Of a stretch of DNA of 54,448 nt, positions 41,605-50,618 are shown piece by piece. Origin of the DNA: Propionibacteriaceae bacterium (GTDB taxonomy: Bacteria > Actinomycetota > Actinomycetes > Propionibacteriales > Propionibacteriaceae); the NCBI GenBank assembly GCA_031265875.1, contig JAISCA010000017.1:1-54448 (forward strand). Reading direction: 5' to 3'. Under the pieces are notes generated by a model. It did not search any database. It had not been told where the DNA came from and saw nothing but the letters and a program-made list of their open reading frames with translations. A program made the position numbers and the translations under genes. The stretch's first letter is position 1, and each line of letters begins with the position of its first letter.

Positions 41605-42564
41605 GTGAACAGGGTCAAGGTCCAGCGCTGCTACGTCCACCCGGAGCGAAGGGCACGGGTGCTCTGCCGTAACTGCGACCGGCCGATCTGCCCCGACTGC
41701 AAGATGGACGCGCTGGTCGGCTACCGCTGCCGTGAGTGCGTGCAGAAGATGGCCGACCGCATCCGTCAGGGCAAGCATCCCTACGAGAGTCGTCCGCGCG
41801 ACAACCCCATCTTGACTGTATCGGTCATCATCTTGATCAACTTGACGGTTTGCGTCCTGCTCCGAGCCAGCGGCGGGGAAGAGTCGCCCTGGGTCGACCG
41901 GCTCGGCCTCATCCCCCGGGGCCGTTGCGATGTGTCCAGTGACCCCTCCATGTACTACTCCGATCTGGACCGGGCCGCTTGCTTGGCCCAGTCCGACGCG
42001 GTCTGGCGGCCCGGCGTCGCCAGTGGGGCGGTCTGGCAGTTGCTGACCAGCGTCTTCAGCCACGTCGGCTGGCTCCACCTTGGCCTCAACATGGCCATCT
42101 TGTGGTTCTGCGGCCCAACCCTAGAGGTGGCCCTGGGCCGGACCCGCTGGTTGGCTTTGTTCCTGTTGTCCAGTCTGGGCGGGTCGGTCGGCATACTCTG
42201 GCTGGGCCGTACGGACCAGACGATGATGGGGGCCTCGGGGGCCGGTTTCGGCCTATTGGCCGGCCTGATCGTGTTCATGCGCCCCTACCACGAGCTGAGG
42301 CACACCCTTTTCTTAATCGGACTCTGCTTGGTCGACCTGCTATGGCAACGGGACAACGTCTCCTGGCAGGGTCACCTGGGCGGCCTCTTGGTCGGCCTGG
42401 TCATCAGCCTCATCCTGGCCCGCAGGCCGCCGGAAGCGGGTCAGGTCAGATCGGACGGCCCGGCTCCCGCCTGTCAACGCTCCCGCCGCCAGTGGTTGGC
42501 CCTCAGCGGAGTGGCCCTGGTCCTAGCCGGCTTGACCCTGGCGCGCTGCCTCATGCTGGCCTGA
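41605..42564 (+). CDS. Rhomboid-family intramembrane serine protease 2
   Basis: A 319-residue paralog of the protein at 39094, GTG start. It has the same N-terminal zinc finger (CYVHPERRARVLCRNCDRPI, CPDC, CRECV), membrane core, serine motif (MGASGAGFGLLAG) and histidine motif (WQGHLGGLLVG). Stretches at 42000-42075 and 42497-42569 are nearly identical in DNA to the first copy while the rest has diverged. It has an extra insertion before the last membrane helix (PPEAGQVRSDGPAPACQRS). Confidence 0.92.
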   Translation: MNRVKVQRCYVHPERRARVLCRNCDRPICPDCKMDALVGYRCRECVQKMADRIRQGKHPYESRPRDNPILTVSVIILINLTVCVLLRASGGEESPWVDRLGLIPRGRCDVSSDPSMYYSDLDRAACLAQSDAVWRPGVASGAVWQLLTSVFSHVGWLHLGLNMAILWFCGPTLEVALGRTRWLALFLLSSLGGSVGILWLGRTDQTMMGASGAGFGLLAGLIVFMRPYHELRHTLFLIGLCLVDLLWQRDNVSWQGHLGGLLVGLVISLILARRPPEAGQVRSDGPAPACQRSRRQWLALSGVALVLAGLTLARCLMLA

Positions 42565-42605
42565 GGACAGGGGCTGGGAAGAGGAGGTCAGGGGCCGCCC
42601 CTCGT

Positions 42606-42720
42606 CTTAGGCGTCCCAGTCGTAAGTGCTCGGTCGGCGGGGTGGGTTCCGCGATTGACGTGTTACGACCGCTTCTTCGGCGGGTCGAGCGTCGGAAGTG
42701 CTCAGTCGGCGACGGTGGGT
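42606..42720. repeat. Dispersed hairpin repeat, copies f1 and f2 (tandem, 73-bp period)
   Basis: Copy f1: CTTA (42606-42609) pairs with TAAG (42623-42626), followed by TGCTCGGTCGGCGG. Copy f2: GTTACGACC, then CTTC (42672-42675) pairing with GAAG (42695-42698), followed by TGCTCAGTCGGCGACGG. Between convergent genes. Confidence 0.7.
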
Positions 42721-42765
42721 CGCTGGGACGCGCACGATCGACCCAGCGGGGCTGGGCGGCGGGGC

Positions 42766-43371
42766 TCAGGACGTTAGGAAGCCGGCTTCGATCAGCCAGG
42801 CTCTGGTGCTGGCGTCGTCCACCCACTGATGGACGTGCCAGCCCAAGTCGATGGCGGCGTCGACGTTCTCGGACCGGTCGTCGACGAACCAGATCTGGTC
42901 CGGCGCCAGGCCCAGGGCCGTCTCGACATGGTGGTAGATGGCCGGGTCCGGCTTGGCCAGGCCCAGCTCGGCGGAGTAGAAGGCCTGATCGACCAAGGCG
43001 CTGTAGGCGAAGCCGCCGGCGGCCTGGGCGAAGCTGAGCGGGGCGTTGGACAAGATGGCGGTCGGCACGCCGTTCTGGCGCAAATCGACCAGGATGGCTT
43101 GGGCGGCCGGCCGGATGACCGACCAGGTCTCCAGATCGGCCGCCACCAGACGCGGCAGGCAGTCTTCCAGGTCGACCGTCAGATCCAGTTCGTCCAGGGT
43201 CCGCCGCCAGTAGTCACGGTCGGGCAGGCCTTGGTCGTAGGGCCGGCGGTGGATCCAGACCACTTCGGCCACCTGCTCTGGGGCGACCCCGAGGATCTGG
43301 CCGATCCGGGGATAGAGCGGGGCCGGGTCGGCCAAGACCGAACCCAGATCGAAGACGACGGCGCGGTTCAT
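42766..43371 (-). CDS. HAD-superfamily hydrolase (YihX-like)
   Basis: A 201-residue HAD hydrolase. The nucleophile motif is VVFDLGSVLAD, the D-L-G form of the YihX/glucose-1-phosphatase-like branch rather than DxDG. AILSNAP, LGLAKPDPAIY (Lys) and WFVDDRSENVDAAIDLGWH are motifs II-IV. The substrate is unknown, probably a sugar phosphate or small phosphoester. It overlaps the upstream lipoprotein gene by ATGA. Confidence 0.88.
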   Translation of the reverse strand: MNRAVVFDLGSVLADPAPLYPRIGQILGVAPEQVAEVVWIHRRPYDQGLPDRDYWRRTLDELDLTVDLEDCLPRLVAADLETWSVIRPAAQAILVDLRQNGVPTAILSNAPLSFAQAAGGFAYSALVDQAFYSAELGLAKPDPAIYHHVETALGLAPDQIWFVDDRSENVDAAIDLGWHVHQWVDDASTRAWLIEAGFLTS

Positions 43372-43937
43372 CGCGGTGGCAATTCGATCGAGATCGTGAC
43401 CGGCGGCTGGGCCAACGGGTTACGGGCTTGGATCAAGGTCACGTCGGTGGGCGCGTCGATCAGGACGAGGCCGGTCATCCGTCCGCCGGCGTCGTAGTCC
43501 AAGCTGATCCCAGACCCCGGGGCCAGACAGAGACCGGACACCACCGCCATCTGCCCGTCGTGCTCTTGGCCGGCCACGTCGAGCGTTAGCCAGTCGTACA
43601 CGGCCAGCTCGAATTGACCGCTGTCAGAGACCCGGTGGGCCGTCAGATCGATGGCGATGAATTGACCTTGGGTCGGCCCGACCGCGCCCGAGGGGCAGGT
43701 GGCCTGTTCGGTCACGGAGTTGACGCTGAGGATGGCCTTGGGCAGGCCGCGGGTGCGGGAGAGGTCGGTGGCTTGGCCGACCACCAAGGTGACCGGCTCC
43801 TCGGACAACCAAGTGGACGAGGGTGAGCCGACCGGGGTTTCGGACGGCCCGGGGTCGCTGCCGGGCGGCGCCACCTGGGCGCAACCGGCCAGAGCCAGAG
43901 CCAGGGCTGCGGCGACTGAGACGAGGAAGGCACGCAT
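43368..43937 (-). CDS. Lipoprotein of unknown function
   Basis: A 189-residue exported protein. The signal peptide ends LAGC (C19), followed by a Pro/Ser/Gly linker to about residue 45. The rest is a beta-rich domain (EPVTLVVGQATDLSRTRG, FIAIDLTAHRVSDSGQFELA) resembling DUF4352-type immunoglobulin-like lipoproteins, which is a structural impression only. It is divergent from alr with 107 bp between the starts. Confidence 0.7.
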   Translation of the reverse strand: MRAFLVSVAAALALALAGCAQVAPPGSDPGPSETPVGSPSSTWLSEEPVTLVVGQATDLSRTRGLPKAILSVNSVTEQATCPSGAVGPTQGQFIAIDLTAHRVSDSGQFELAVYDWLTLDVAGQEHDGQMAVVSGLCLAPGSGISLDYDAGGRMTGLVLIDAPTDVTLIQARNPLAQPPVTISIELPPR

Positions 43938-44044
43938 GACACCATCTTGCCTCGACCGTCCAATCGAGCCGGCCCTCCCGCGCCGAGGCGGGCCGAATGC
44001 CCCAGCCGCCGGGGTCCGGCCTGGCTTGTGTGATGCTAGTTCCC

Positions 44045-45178
44045 ATGACGCGGTATGAGACCTACGCCCTGGTCGACCTGGAGCTCCTGGGGCGCAATTT
44101 GCGAGCCATCAGTCGCCACACCAGGAGCAAGCAGGTGCTGTTGCCAGTCAAGGCCAACGCCTACGGGCATGGCTTGACCGAGGTGGCGACGGCGGTCGAG
44201 CGGAACCACTGGGCCGATTGGTTCGGCGTCGCCACGGTGTCCGAGGCGGTGGCTTTGCGTCAGGCCGGTCTGACCTCTCCCATCCTCAAATTGTCGGTGG
44301 CCGCCCCCGAGCTGTTGGATCAGGCTTTGGCGGCTCAGACCCGTTTGACTATCGTCGACCGGGACAGCGCGGCCGCCGCCGAGGCGGCCGCCGACCGGGC
44401 CGGTCAGATCGCCTGGGTCCATCTCAAGGTCGACTCTGGGATGCGCCGGTTGGGGGTCGAGCCTAAGGCGGCGGCCGAGTTGGCGGCTTTCGTGGAGGCT
44501 CAGCCCCATCTCTGGTTGGAGGGCGTCTTCACTCACTTCGCGGCCTCCGACGACCCGGCCCAGGACGATTTCACGGCCGGGCAGTGGGGTCGGTTCCAGG
44601 CCGCCACGCAGGCGATCCAGGAGCGCTTGGGCCGGGCCGTCGATTTGGTCCACGCCGCCAATTCCGGGGCCGTGCTGGCCCACCCGGAGACCTGGGGCGA
44701 CATGGTCCGTCCCGGCATCCTGAGCTACGGCTACTACCCCGACCCGGCCACTCCTCGGACCGTCGAGGTCGAGCCGGTGTTGTCGTGGGTCTCGCGCGTC
44801 TCTTTCGTCAAGACGGTGCCGGCCGGTCAGACTGTCAGTTACGGCCGGACTTGGGCTCCGGCTAGGGACACCAAGGTGGCGACGGTGCCGGTCGGTTACG
44901 GGGACGGCTATTCCAGGCGTTTGTCTGGGCGGGCCAGTGTCTTGGTCGGCGGCGAACGCCGCCCGGTGGTGGGTCGTGTCTGCATGGACCAGCTGATGGT
45001 CGACCTCGGTCCCGGTTCCAAGATCGGCGTCGGTCAGCCGGTCGTCCTGCTCGGTCGGGTCGGCGGTCAGCGGATCAGCGCCGACGACCTGGGCCAGGCC
45101 ACCGGCACGATCAGCTACGAGGTCCTCTGCGCCATCGCCCAACGGGTGCCCCGGGTCTACCAGAGCTACCGGGACTGA
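44045..45178 (+). CDS. alr: Alanine racemase
   Basis: A 377-residue PLP enzyme. The ATG at 44045 (MTRYETYALVDLELLGRNLR) is chosen; starts at 44033 and 43997 are possible but less like the family. K36 in LPVKANAYGHG is the PLP lysine, VPVGYGDGYSRR has the catalytic tyrosine region, and GRVCMDQLMVDLG is diagnostic. It supplies D-alanine for peptidoglycan. Confidence 0.94.
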   Translation: MTRYETYALVDLELLGRNLRAISRHTRSKQVLLPVKANAYGHGLTEVATAVERNHWADWFGVATVSEAVALRQAGLTSPILKLSVAAPELLDQALAAQTRLTIVDRDSAAAAEAAADRAGQIAWVHLKVDSGMRRLGVEPKAAAELAAFVEAQPHLWLEGVFTHFAASDDPAQDDFTAGQWGRFQAATQAIQERLGRAVDLVHAANSGAVLAHPETWGDMVRPGILSYGYYPDPATPRTVEVEPVLSWVSRVSFVKTVPAGQTVSYGRTWAPARDTKVATVPVGYGDGYSRRLSGRASVLVGGERRPVVGRVCMDQLMVDLGPGSKIGVGQPVVLLGRVGGQRISADDLGQATGTISYEVLCAIAQRVPRVYQSYRD

Positions 45179-45394
45179 CTCAGCGGAGTTGTCCACAAGC
45201 GGGTGACCGGACTGTTCTGGACGCCCATTCGTGTGGACAGATGGCCAGCCGGTGGGGAAGAATGCCCACTGTTCTTCTGTGAGAACACCTCCGCCAAAAC
45301 GCCGTCCCGCGCGGCCACAAATGAATTACCCCGCTATGCCACGCCATCACCGTCTTCCGTCCTGTCCGCTCCCGGCCCTCGAGGTCCCGCTGCC

Positions 45395-46084
45395 ATGGAT
45401 TGGCTGAACAGTCTGGTGCTGGTCCTGTTGACCACGGCCGGATTCCTGGTCGGGCAGGGCCTGCGCCGTAATCTCGACTTGCTCGGGTACCGCCGCATCA
45501 CCGGCACGCCGCCCGACGAGCGCAACCTGCCCTACCCCGGTTCCCGCGTCTGGGTGCCGATCGCTCTGGGCGGGGCCTGGTTGCTGCTCGGTCTGGCCTT
45601 CGCCGGCCAGTCTTGGCCCTGGCTCCTGCTCTGGTTGCCCTTCGCCAGTGTCGGCGTCTGGCTGGCGGCGGTCGATTTCGACGTCCGCCGGTTGCCGGAC
45701 AAAGTCCAATGGCCGCTCGGCCTGTATTGCCTGGTGGTCGGCTCGGGTCTGGCCGTAGCCGGGCTGGGCTCCTGGTTGACCGGTCTGATCGCCGCCGGGG
45801 TTTGTGCCCTGGCTTTCCTGGGGATCAACCTGATCAGCCACGACGAGGTCGGTTTGGGGGACGTCAAGCTGGTGCTGATCTGCGCCTGGTGCCTGGGCCT
45901 GTTGGACTGGGTGACCGTCCTGGTCGGTTTGGCCACGGCCTGCATCTTGGCCCTGGCCTACGCCGCTGTCCGGCGCACTCGTCGTTTCCCCTTCGGGCCC
46001 TGGCTGATCGGGGGCAGCGTCGTCTCGGCCGGCGTCTTCGGTCTCAGCTGGGGCGGTGAGATCGCCATCATCCTGAGCCGTTGA
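45395..46084 (+). CDS. Type IV prepilin peptidase (A24, TadV-like)
   Basis: A 229-residue membrane protease from the ATG at 45395 with GAGG ten bases before; the longer upstream frame is not coding-like. The two catalytic aspartates are in AAVDFDVRRLPD and GLGDVKLVLI. About seven membrane segments. It lacks the N-terminal cysteine domain of PilD, as in Tad-type enzymes. No other prepilin peptidase occurs in the window, so it probably matures the pilin and TadE proteins at 20-21 kb. The 45179-45394 gap holds a TTGTCCACA DnaA-box-like site at 45187 but no gene. Confidence 0.87.
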   Translation: MDWLNSLVLVLLTTAGFLVGQGLRRNLDLLGYRRITGTPPDERNLPYPGSRVWVPIALGGAWLLLGLAFAGQSWPWLLLWLPFASVGVWLAAVDFDVRRLPDKVQWPLGLYCLVVGSGLAVAGLGSWLTGLIAAGVCALAFLGINLISHDEVGLGDVKLVLICAWCLGLLDWVTVLVGLATACILALAYAAVRRTRRFPFGPWLIGGSVVSAGVFGLSWGGEIAIILSR

Positions 46085-46204
46085 GTAGAGTCGGGCTCGT
46101 CTGAATGGCGGTTGGTCCGCTAGCCCGGGCCAGCGCGGCGGTCGCTGGCGGGCTCGACCCCGCCCCGTCCGGCGGCCCGCCGCCGCCCACCCAGAGAGGG
46201 AGTC

Positions 46205-46858
46205 ATGGCTGCGCGTTGGCCGGTGGTCTTATTCGATTTCGACGGCACCGTGGCCGACACCATCGAGTTGATCGTGTCGGGTTACCAATACGCCTTCCAC
46301 ACGGTGGTGGGACGGGAGTGGGACGAGGCCGAGATCAAAACTTGGATCGGTTCCTCCTTGAGCGCCTCCCTGGGCCGGGCCGCGCCCGATCAGGCCGAGC
46401 GTCTATTCGAGGTCTACCACGCTTGGAACCGGGAGCACACCGAGCGCTTGGTCCGTAACTATCCCGGTCTGCCCGCCCTGATCTGGGACCTGGTGGCGGC
46501 CGGGGCGCGCTGCGGCATCGTGACCTCGAGGCGGCGGGTCTCGACCGAACCCATCCTGGCTCTGCTGGGCCTGGACCATCTGCTGCCCGTCTTGGTGGCG
46601 GACGGCGACGTCGAGCGGCCCAAGCCCCAGGCCGACCCCATCCTGGCCGCTCTGGAGGCTTTGGCGGCCGAGCCCGAGCGAGCCGTCTACGTCGGCGACA
46701 CCGTCTTCGACTTACAGGCGGCCGCCGCCGCCGGAGTGGCCGCCCTGGGCGTGACTTGGGGAGCGGGGACGGCCGCCGCCTTGGCCGCCTGTCAGCCGCT
46801 GGCCCTGGTCGAAGACGTCGATCAGCTCCGGGCTTGGCTGCTGCCGCCCTCGGTCTGA
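46205..46858 (+). CDS. HAD phosphatase (PpaX/Gph-type)
   Basis: A 217-residue HAD hydrolase with nucleophile motif LFDFDGTVADTIELIVSGY, the helical cap, GIVTSRR (motif II), ERPKPQADPIL (Lys) and YVGDTVFDLQAAAAAGVAAL. These match the phosphoglycolate phosphatase / PpaX pyrophosphatase branch; the substrate is not certain. It has its own ribosome binding site (AGAGGGAG). Confidence 0.9.
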   Translation: MAARWPVVLFDFDGTVADTIELIVSGYQYAFHTVVGREWDEAEIKTWIGSSLSASLGRAAPDQAERLFEVYHAWNREHTERLVRNYPGLPALIWDLVAAGARCGIVTSRRRVSTEPILALLGLDHLLPVLVADGDVERPKPQADPILAALEALAAEPERAVYVGDTVFDLQAAAAAGVAALGVTWGAGTAAALAACQPLALVEDVDQLRAWLLPPSV

Positions 46859-46960
46859 GACCGCCGCCAGGCTGAGCCGCCCAGGACTACGCGGCCGACC
46901 CGGCGCCACTCCGGAGACCGGAGCCTCTGCAGTCGCCTCAGGCCAGAGCTGGGGGTCGCG

Positions 46961-47887
46961 TCATTCGACCGGGGCCGGGTCGGTCGGCGCGGCGGCCGGA
47001 CCGTCCGGCGGCGGCCGGCGCCGGTCCCGCCGCGCGCTCCAGGTCACCCCGGCCGAGGCCGCCACCACGCAGACCATGGCCGCCAGATCGGAGCCGGACA
47101 GCCGCTCCTGCAGGACCAGCCAGGCCGCCAAGGCCGCCATGGCCGGTTCCAGTGACATCAGAATGGAGAAGATGTGTTTCTCCAACGAGCGGAGGGCCTG
47201 GATTTCGAGAGAGTAGGGGATGACGGAGTTGAGCAGGCCCACGCCGAGGCCGGCCAGCCAGATGCCAGGTCGGCTCAGGACCTCGCCGTGACTGATCAGG
47301 ACCGGGGTCAAGAGGACGGCCGACCCGGCCAAGTTGGCCCAGGCCACCGCGTCGACGCCCGGCCAGCGCCGGCCGGTGGCCGGGCCGATCAGGATGTAAC
47401 AGGCCCAACCGGCGCCGGCCAACAGGGCGAAGCCGACTCCAGCCCAGGTCAGCGATCCGGGCGACCAGCCCAACAGAGCCACGCCGAGAGCCGCCACCAG
47501 CGCCCAGGCCAACTCGCGGAAGCGCCGGCCGGTGGCCAGCGCCACCGCCAACGGGCCTAAGAACTCGATGGTGACCGCCATGCCGACCGGGATGCGCGCC
47601 ATGCTCTGGTAGAAGGTGACGTTCATGCCGGCCAGGGAGACGCTGTAGCCCAGCAGCACCAGCCAATCCCGGCGGCTGTGGCCGCGCAGACGGGGCCGGG
47701 CGATCAGCAGCAGAACCAATCCGGCCGTGGTCAAACGCAGCCAGGCCATGGTCAAAGGACCGGCCGCCTCGAACAGGGACTTGGCGAAGACCGCGCCCAG
47801 CTGGACCGTGGCGATGCCGCCCAGGACTAGGCCGATGGCGACCCGCCGACTGCTCGCCCCGGCCGGGCTGGCGCCGCTCAGACTCAC
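46961..47887 (-). CDS. EamA-family exporter (RhtA-like)
   Basis: A 308-residue membrane protein with ten predicted transmembrane helices in two EamA repeats. FAKSLFEAAGPLTMAWLRLT, IPVGMAVTIEFLGPLAVAL and SLEKHIFSILMSLEPAMAAL resemble the RhtA branch that exports threonine/homoserine and similar amino acids. The C-terminus is a basic, Pro-rich tail. Confidence 0.88.
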   Translation of the reverse strand: MSLSGASPAGASSRRVAIGLVLGGIATVQLGAVFAKSLFEAAGPLTMAWLRLTTAGLVLLLIARPRLRGHSRRDWLVLLGYSVSLAGMNVTFYQSMARIPVGMAVTIEFLGPLAVALATGRRFRELAWALVAALGVALLGWSPGSLTWAGVGFALLAGAGWACYILIGPATGRRWPGVDAVAWANLAGSAVLLTPVLISHGEVLSRPGIWLAGLGVGLLNSVIPYSLEIQALRSLEKHIFSILMSLEPAMAALAAWLVLQERLSGSDLAAMVCVVAASAGVTWSARRDRRRPPPDGPAAAPTDPAPVE

Positions 47888-47923
47888 TTAGATCCGACTC
47901 GATCGGGCCAGACGTGACCCGGC

Positions 47924-48421
47924 TCAGTCCGAGCCGGGGCCGGCCGTCGCGGCCGTGGCGGTCTGGAGGAAGGCCCGCTGGACGGCTTGGCTGAGGCGGG
48001 CGTACTGGCCGCGCTCGAAGCCCCGGCTGGGGATGGCCGCGGCCTGCCCCTGCCGGTCGATCAGCCGCAGGGGGGAGCTGGCGGTCGAACCGGCTGGCAC
48101 CACCCGCTCGACCTGGTCGAACAGGAAGGGCTGGACCTGACCGCCCCGGAAGATCTCCAAACGGTCGGTCGTGACGTTGACGACGACCGGCTTCCAGCGT
48201 CCGGCCAGGGTGAAGAGGACCATGGCGATGGCGAAGGCCACCAGCAGATGGACGCCCACCACGGCGTAGTCGGCCCGGGTCCAAGGCGCGGCCCTGGGGC
48301 CGGGCCGCCACTGGGTCAAGGCCAACCAGGGGTAGACCAAGGAGGCGGCGGTGGCCAGAGCGAGGGCGGCGATGTACGTCGTCCGCCGACTGCGGAAGGA
48401 CTCGAACGGCACGGGCTGCAT
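47924..48421 (-). CDS. Small membrane protein with YcxB-like domain
   Basis: A 165-residue protein from the ATG at 48421 (MQPVPFESFRSRRTTY); the frame is open to 48508 and a longer start is possible. Two transmembrane segments (YIAALALATAASLVYPWLAL and VVGVHLLVAFAIAMVLFTLA) are followed by VVVNVTTDRLEIFRGGQVQP, a pattern like YcxB/PH-type domains. No function is known. Confidence 0.65.
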   Translation of the reverse strand: MQPVPFESFRSRRTTYIAALALATAASLVYPWLALTQWRPGPRAAPWTRADYAVVGVHLLVAFAIAMVLFTLAGRWKPVVVNVTTDRLEIFRGGQVQPFLFDQVERVVPAGSTASSPLRLIDRQGQAAAIPSRGFERGQYARLSQAVQRAFLQTATAATAGPGSD

Positions 48422-48546
48422 GGCCCCATCGTAGTGTCCGGTCCAGGGCAGGTTGTCGGGCGACCAACCCGGTCGCCGGCGCCGAACGGTGGCGGCCGGC
48501 CCCGCCACGGTGGGCCAGGGACGGGCGGCCGCCGGAGCCTTGAGTG

Positions 48547-50478
48547 TCAGGTCAGCAGGGCGCGCACCAAGGGCCCGGCCACGCCGGAGCCGGAGTCGCC
48601 GTCGTGCACCCAGACGGCCACGGCCAGATCGTGGTCGGTGTAGGCCACCATCCAGGCGTGGGTGGGCAGGGGCTGGCCGCTGCCGTACTCGGCGGTGCCG
48701 GTCTTGGCCCCCTGGACGACGCCTTGCAGACTACGAGCCGCGCCGTAGCTGACGGTGGCCTGGAGGACCTGGCGCAATTGGGCGGCCTCGGTCTCGCTCA
48801 GGGGCGCCCCGGTCGGACTGGGCCGGGCCGAGGCCACCAGCCAAGGCACGACCGTGCGCCCGGCCGCCACCGAGGCGATCACGCCGGCCATGGCCAGGGG
48901 CGAGGCCAAGACGCCGCCTTGGCCGATCACCTCCTGGCCCTTCATGGCGGTCGAGTCGGCCCGAGGGGCCAGGCCGTAGAAGACCGGGGCGCCAGCGTCG
49001 TAGTCGATGCCCAAGCCGAGACTGCCGGCGGCTTGGGCCAGGTCGTCGTCGCCCAGCCGTGAGATCTCGTTGACGAAGGCGGTGTTGCAGGAGTGGGCGA
49101 CGGCGGCGGTCAGCGAGATGCGGCCCAATTGGCTGGAGGGGTAGCCGGAGTAGTTCGTCATGGTCAGACCGCCGGCGTTGGCCGTCCGGCTGCACTGGAC
49201 CGGACTGTCCGGGGTCAGGCCGTGGCGCAGCAGGGCCAAGGTGGTGACGATCTTGAAGGTCGAGCCGGGGGCGTAGCGGCCGTAATTGGCCTCGGCCTGG
49301 CCCTGGGCGGCGGGGGATTGGGCGGCGGCCAGTACGGCGCCGTCGGAGGGCCGGATCAAGACGGCGGCGGCGGACGGGCCGACCGTGGCCAGGACCGACT
49401 CGGCCTTGAGCTGGAGGGCCGGATCGAAGGACAGTTCCAAGGTCTGTCCGTCGATCGGGTCCAGCTGGTGCAGGACGGCCTGGGCGGGCGGGGTCTCGTC
49501 CGCTTCGGCCGGCGGGGCGGAGCGGTCGCGCAGATAGACCAGATCGCCGGCCAGGCCCCGTAACTGGTCGTCGTAGCGGCGCTGCAAGCCGGACTGGCCG
49601 ACCTGGTCGCCGCTGGCCACCGCCCCGTTGGAGGAGGCGATGTCGTCGGCCGTGGCCGTTCCGATCTGACCCAAGATCTCGGACATGAAATTCGGCTTGG
49701 GTCCGAGCAGGGCGCTGTCCTTGATCCCGCGCACCCCCGGGATGTCGAGGATCTCGGGCCGGACCTCGCTCTGACGCAAGGTGACGGCGGTCACGAAGGC
49801 TTTGGGGCCGGCCTGGGCGACGCGCTCGGCCAGGCGGTCGCCGTCGAGTTGCAGCAGTTCGGCCAGACGCCGAGCCGAGCTCTCGGTCTGCTCAGGGGCG
49901 ACCAGAGTCTTGTCGACGCCGACGTGGACCACGACGTACCGCTCGATCAGGGGCTGGCCGCCGTCGCCCACCATCCCGGCCCGTTGGGCCGGCAGGCGGC
50001 GGTGGACCAGACGGGTGGAAGCGTCCAGCTGGGGGTGGATCAGGCTGGGGCTCCAGACCGCGCGCCAGTCCTGCCCGTCGTAGCGGAGGTCGACTGTGGA
50101 TTGGTAGCTCCAGACTCCCGAAGGCCAGGTCCAGTCGAAGAGCAGGGCGCCGGTCGCGCTGGCGTTGTTGTCGTCGTAGACCAGTTGGCCCGGGCCGACC
50201 TGGGGCCGGGCGTCGTCCATGCCTTTCAAGATCTCGTCCAAGTCGGCTTGGGCCGCCGCCGCCGATTCGACCAGCGGGGCCCGATCCAAGGACAGCTCGG
50301 TCAGGGCCTGGGCCAGCTGGGACAGCGCTTGATCGGCCGGCGGTAGCTTGGACTGGCCGCTGGAGCCACAGGCCGCCAGAGCCAGGACCAAACCGAGACC
50401 GGCCGAGACCAGCTTGAGCCGGCGCCGCCGACCGCCTCTGGCCCGCCCGCCGCTGGAACCACCCCTGTCACCTGACAT
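48547..50478 (-). CDS. Class B penicillin-binding lipoprotein with MecA_N domain
   Basis: A 643-residue transpeptidase. The lipobox LAAC (C37) anchors it outside the membrane. An NTF2-like MecA_N domain (about residues 45-170) is followed by a dimerisation-type region and the transpeptidase domain with S406-x-x-K409 (PGSTFK), S463-C-N465 and K592-T-G. It cross-links peptidoglycan. The MecA_N domain places it in the group that contains PBP2a, although most members are not resistance proteins. Confidence 0.92.
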   Translation of the reverse strand: MSGDRGGSSGGRARGGRRRRLKLVSAGLGLVLALAACGSSGQSKLPPADQALSQLAQALTELSLDRAPLVESAAAAQADLDEILKGMDDARPQVGPGQLVYDDNNASATGALLFDWTWPSGVWSYQSTVDLRYDGQDWRAVWSPSLIHPQLDASTRLVHRRLPAQRAGMVGDGGQPLIERYVVVHVGVDKTLVAPEQTESSARRLAELLQLDGDRLAERVAQAGPKAFVTAVTLRQSEVRPEILDIPGVRGIKDSALLGPKPNFMSEILGQIGTATADDIASSNGAVASGDQVGQSGLQRRYDDQLRGLAGDLVYLRDRSAPPAEADETPPAQAVLHQLDPIDGQTLELSFDPALQLKAESVLATVGPSAAAVLIRPSDGAVLAAAQSPAAQGQAEANYGRYAPGSTFKIVTTLALLRHGLTPDSPVQCSRTANAGGLTMTNYSGYPSSQLGRISLTAAVAHSCNTAFVNEISRLGDDDLAQAAGSLGLGIDYDAGAPVFYGLAPRADSTAMKGQEVIGQGGVLASPLAMAGVIASVAAGRTVVPWLVASARPSPTGAPLSETEAAQLRQVLQATVSYGAARSLQGVVQGAKTGTAEYGSGQPLPTHAWMVAYTDHDLAVAVWVHDGDSGSGVAGPLVRALLT

Positions 50479-50618
50479 GCCCTCAGAGTAACGCCGCTCC
50501 GGTTCGTCGGGCCGGAAGAGCTAGTGTCCAGGGCTGAGCTTGCCAGGGGACGAAGCCTCTGAGCAGACTAGAAATCGCGGCCGAGTCCAAATCGGTCGTC
50601 GCACGCAGGAGGTCCTCG

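Noticed and set aside
45187-45195. Single DnaA box TTGTCCACA after alr
   Set aside because: One box alone is expected by chance and has no partner sites; noted only in the neighbouring entry.
50521-50545. Second MITE end (CTAGTGTCC)
   Set aside because: Only the first nine bases match the inverted end; no partner end nearby.
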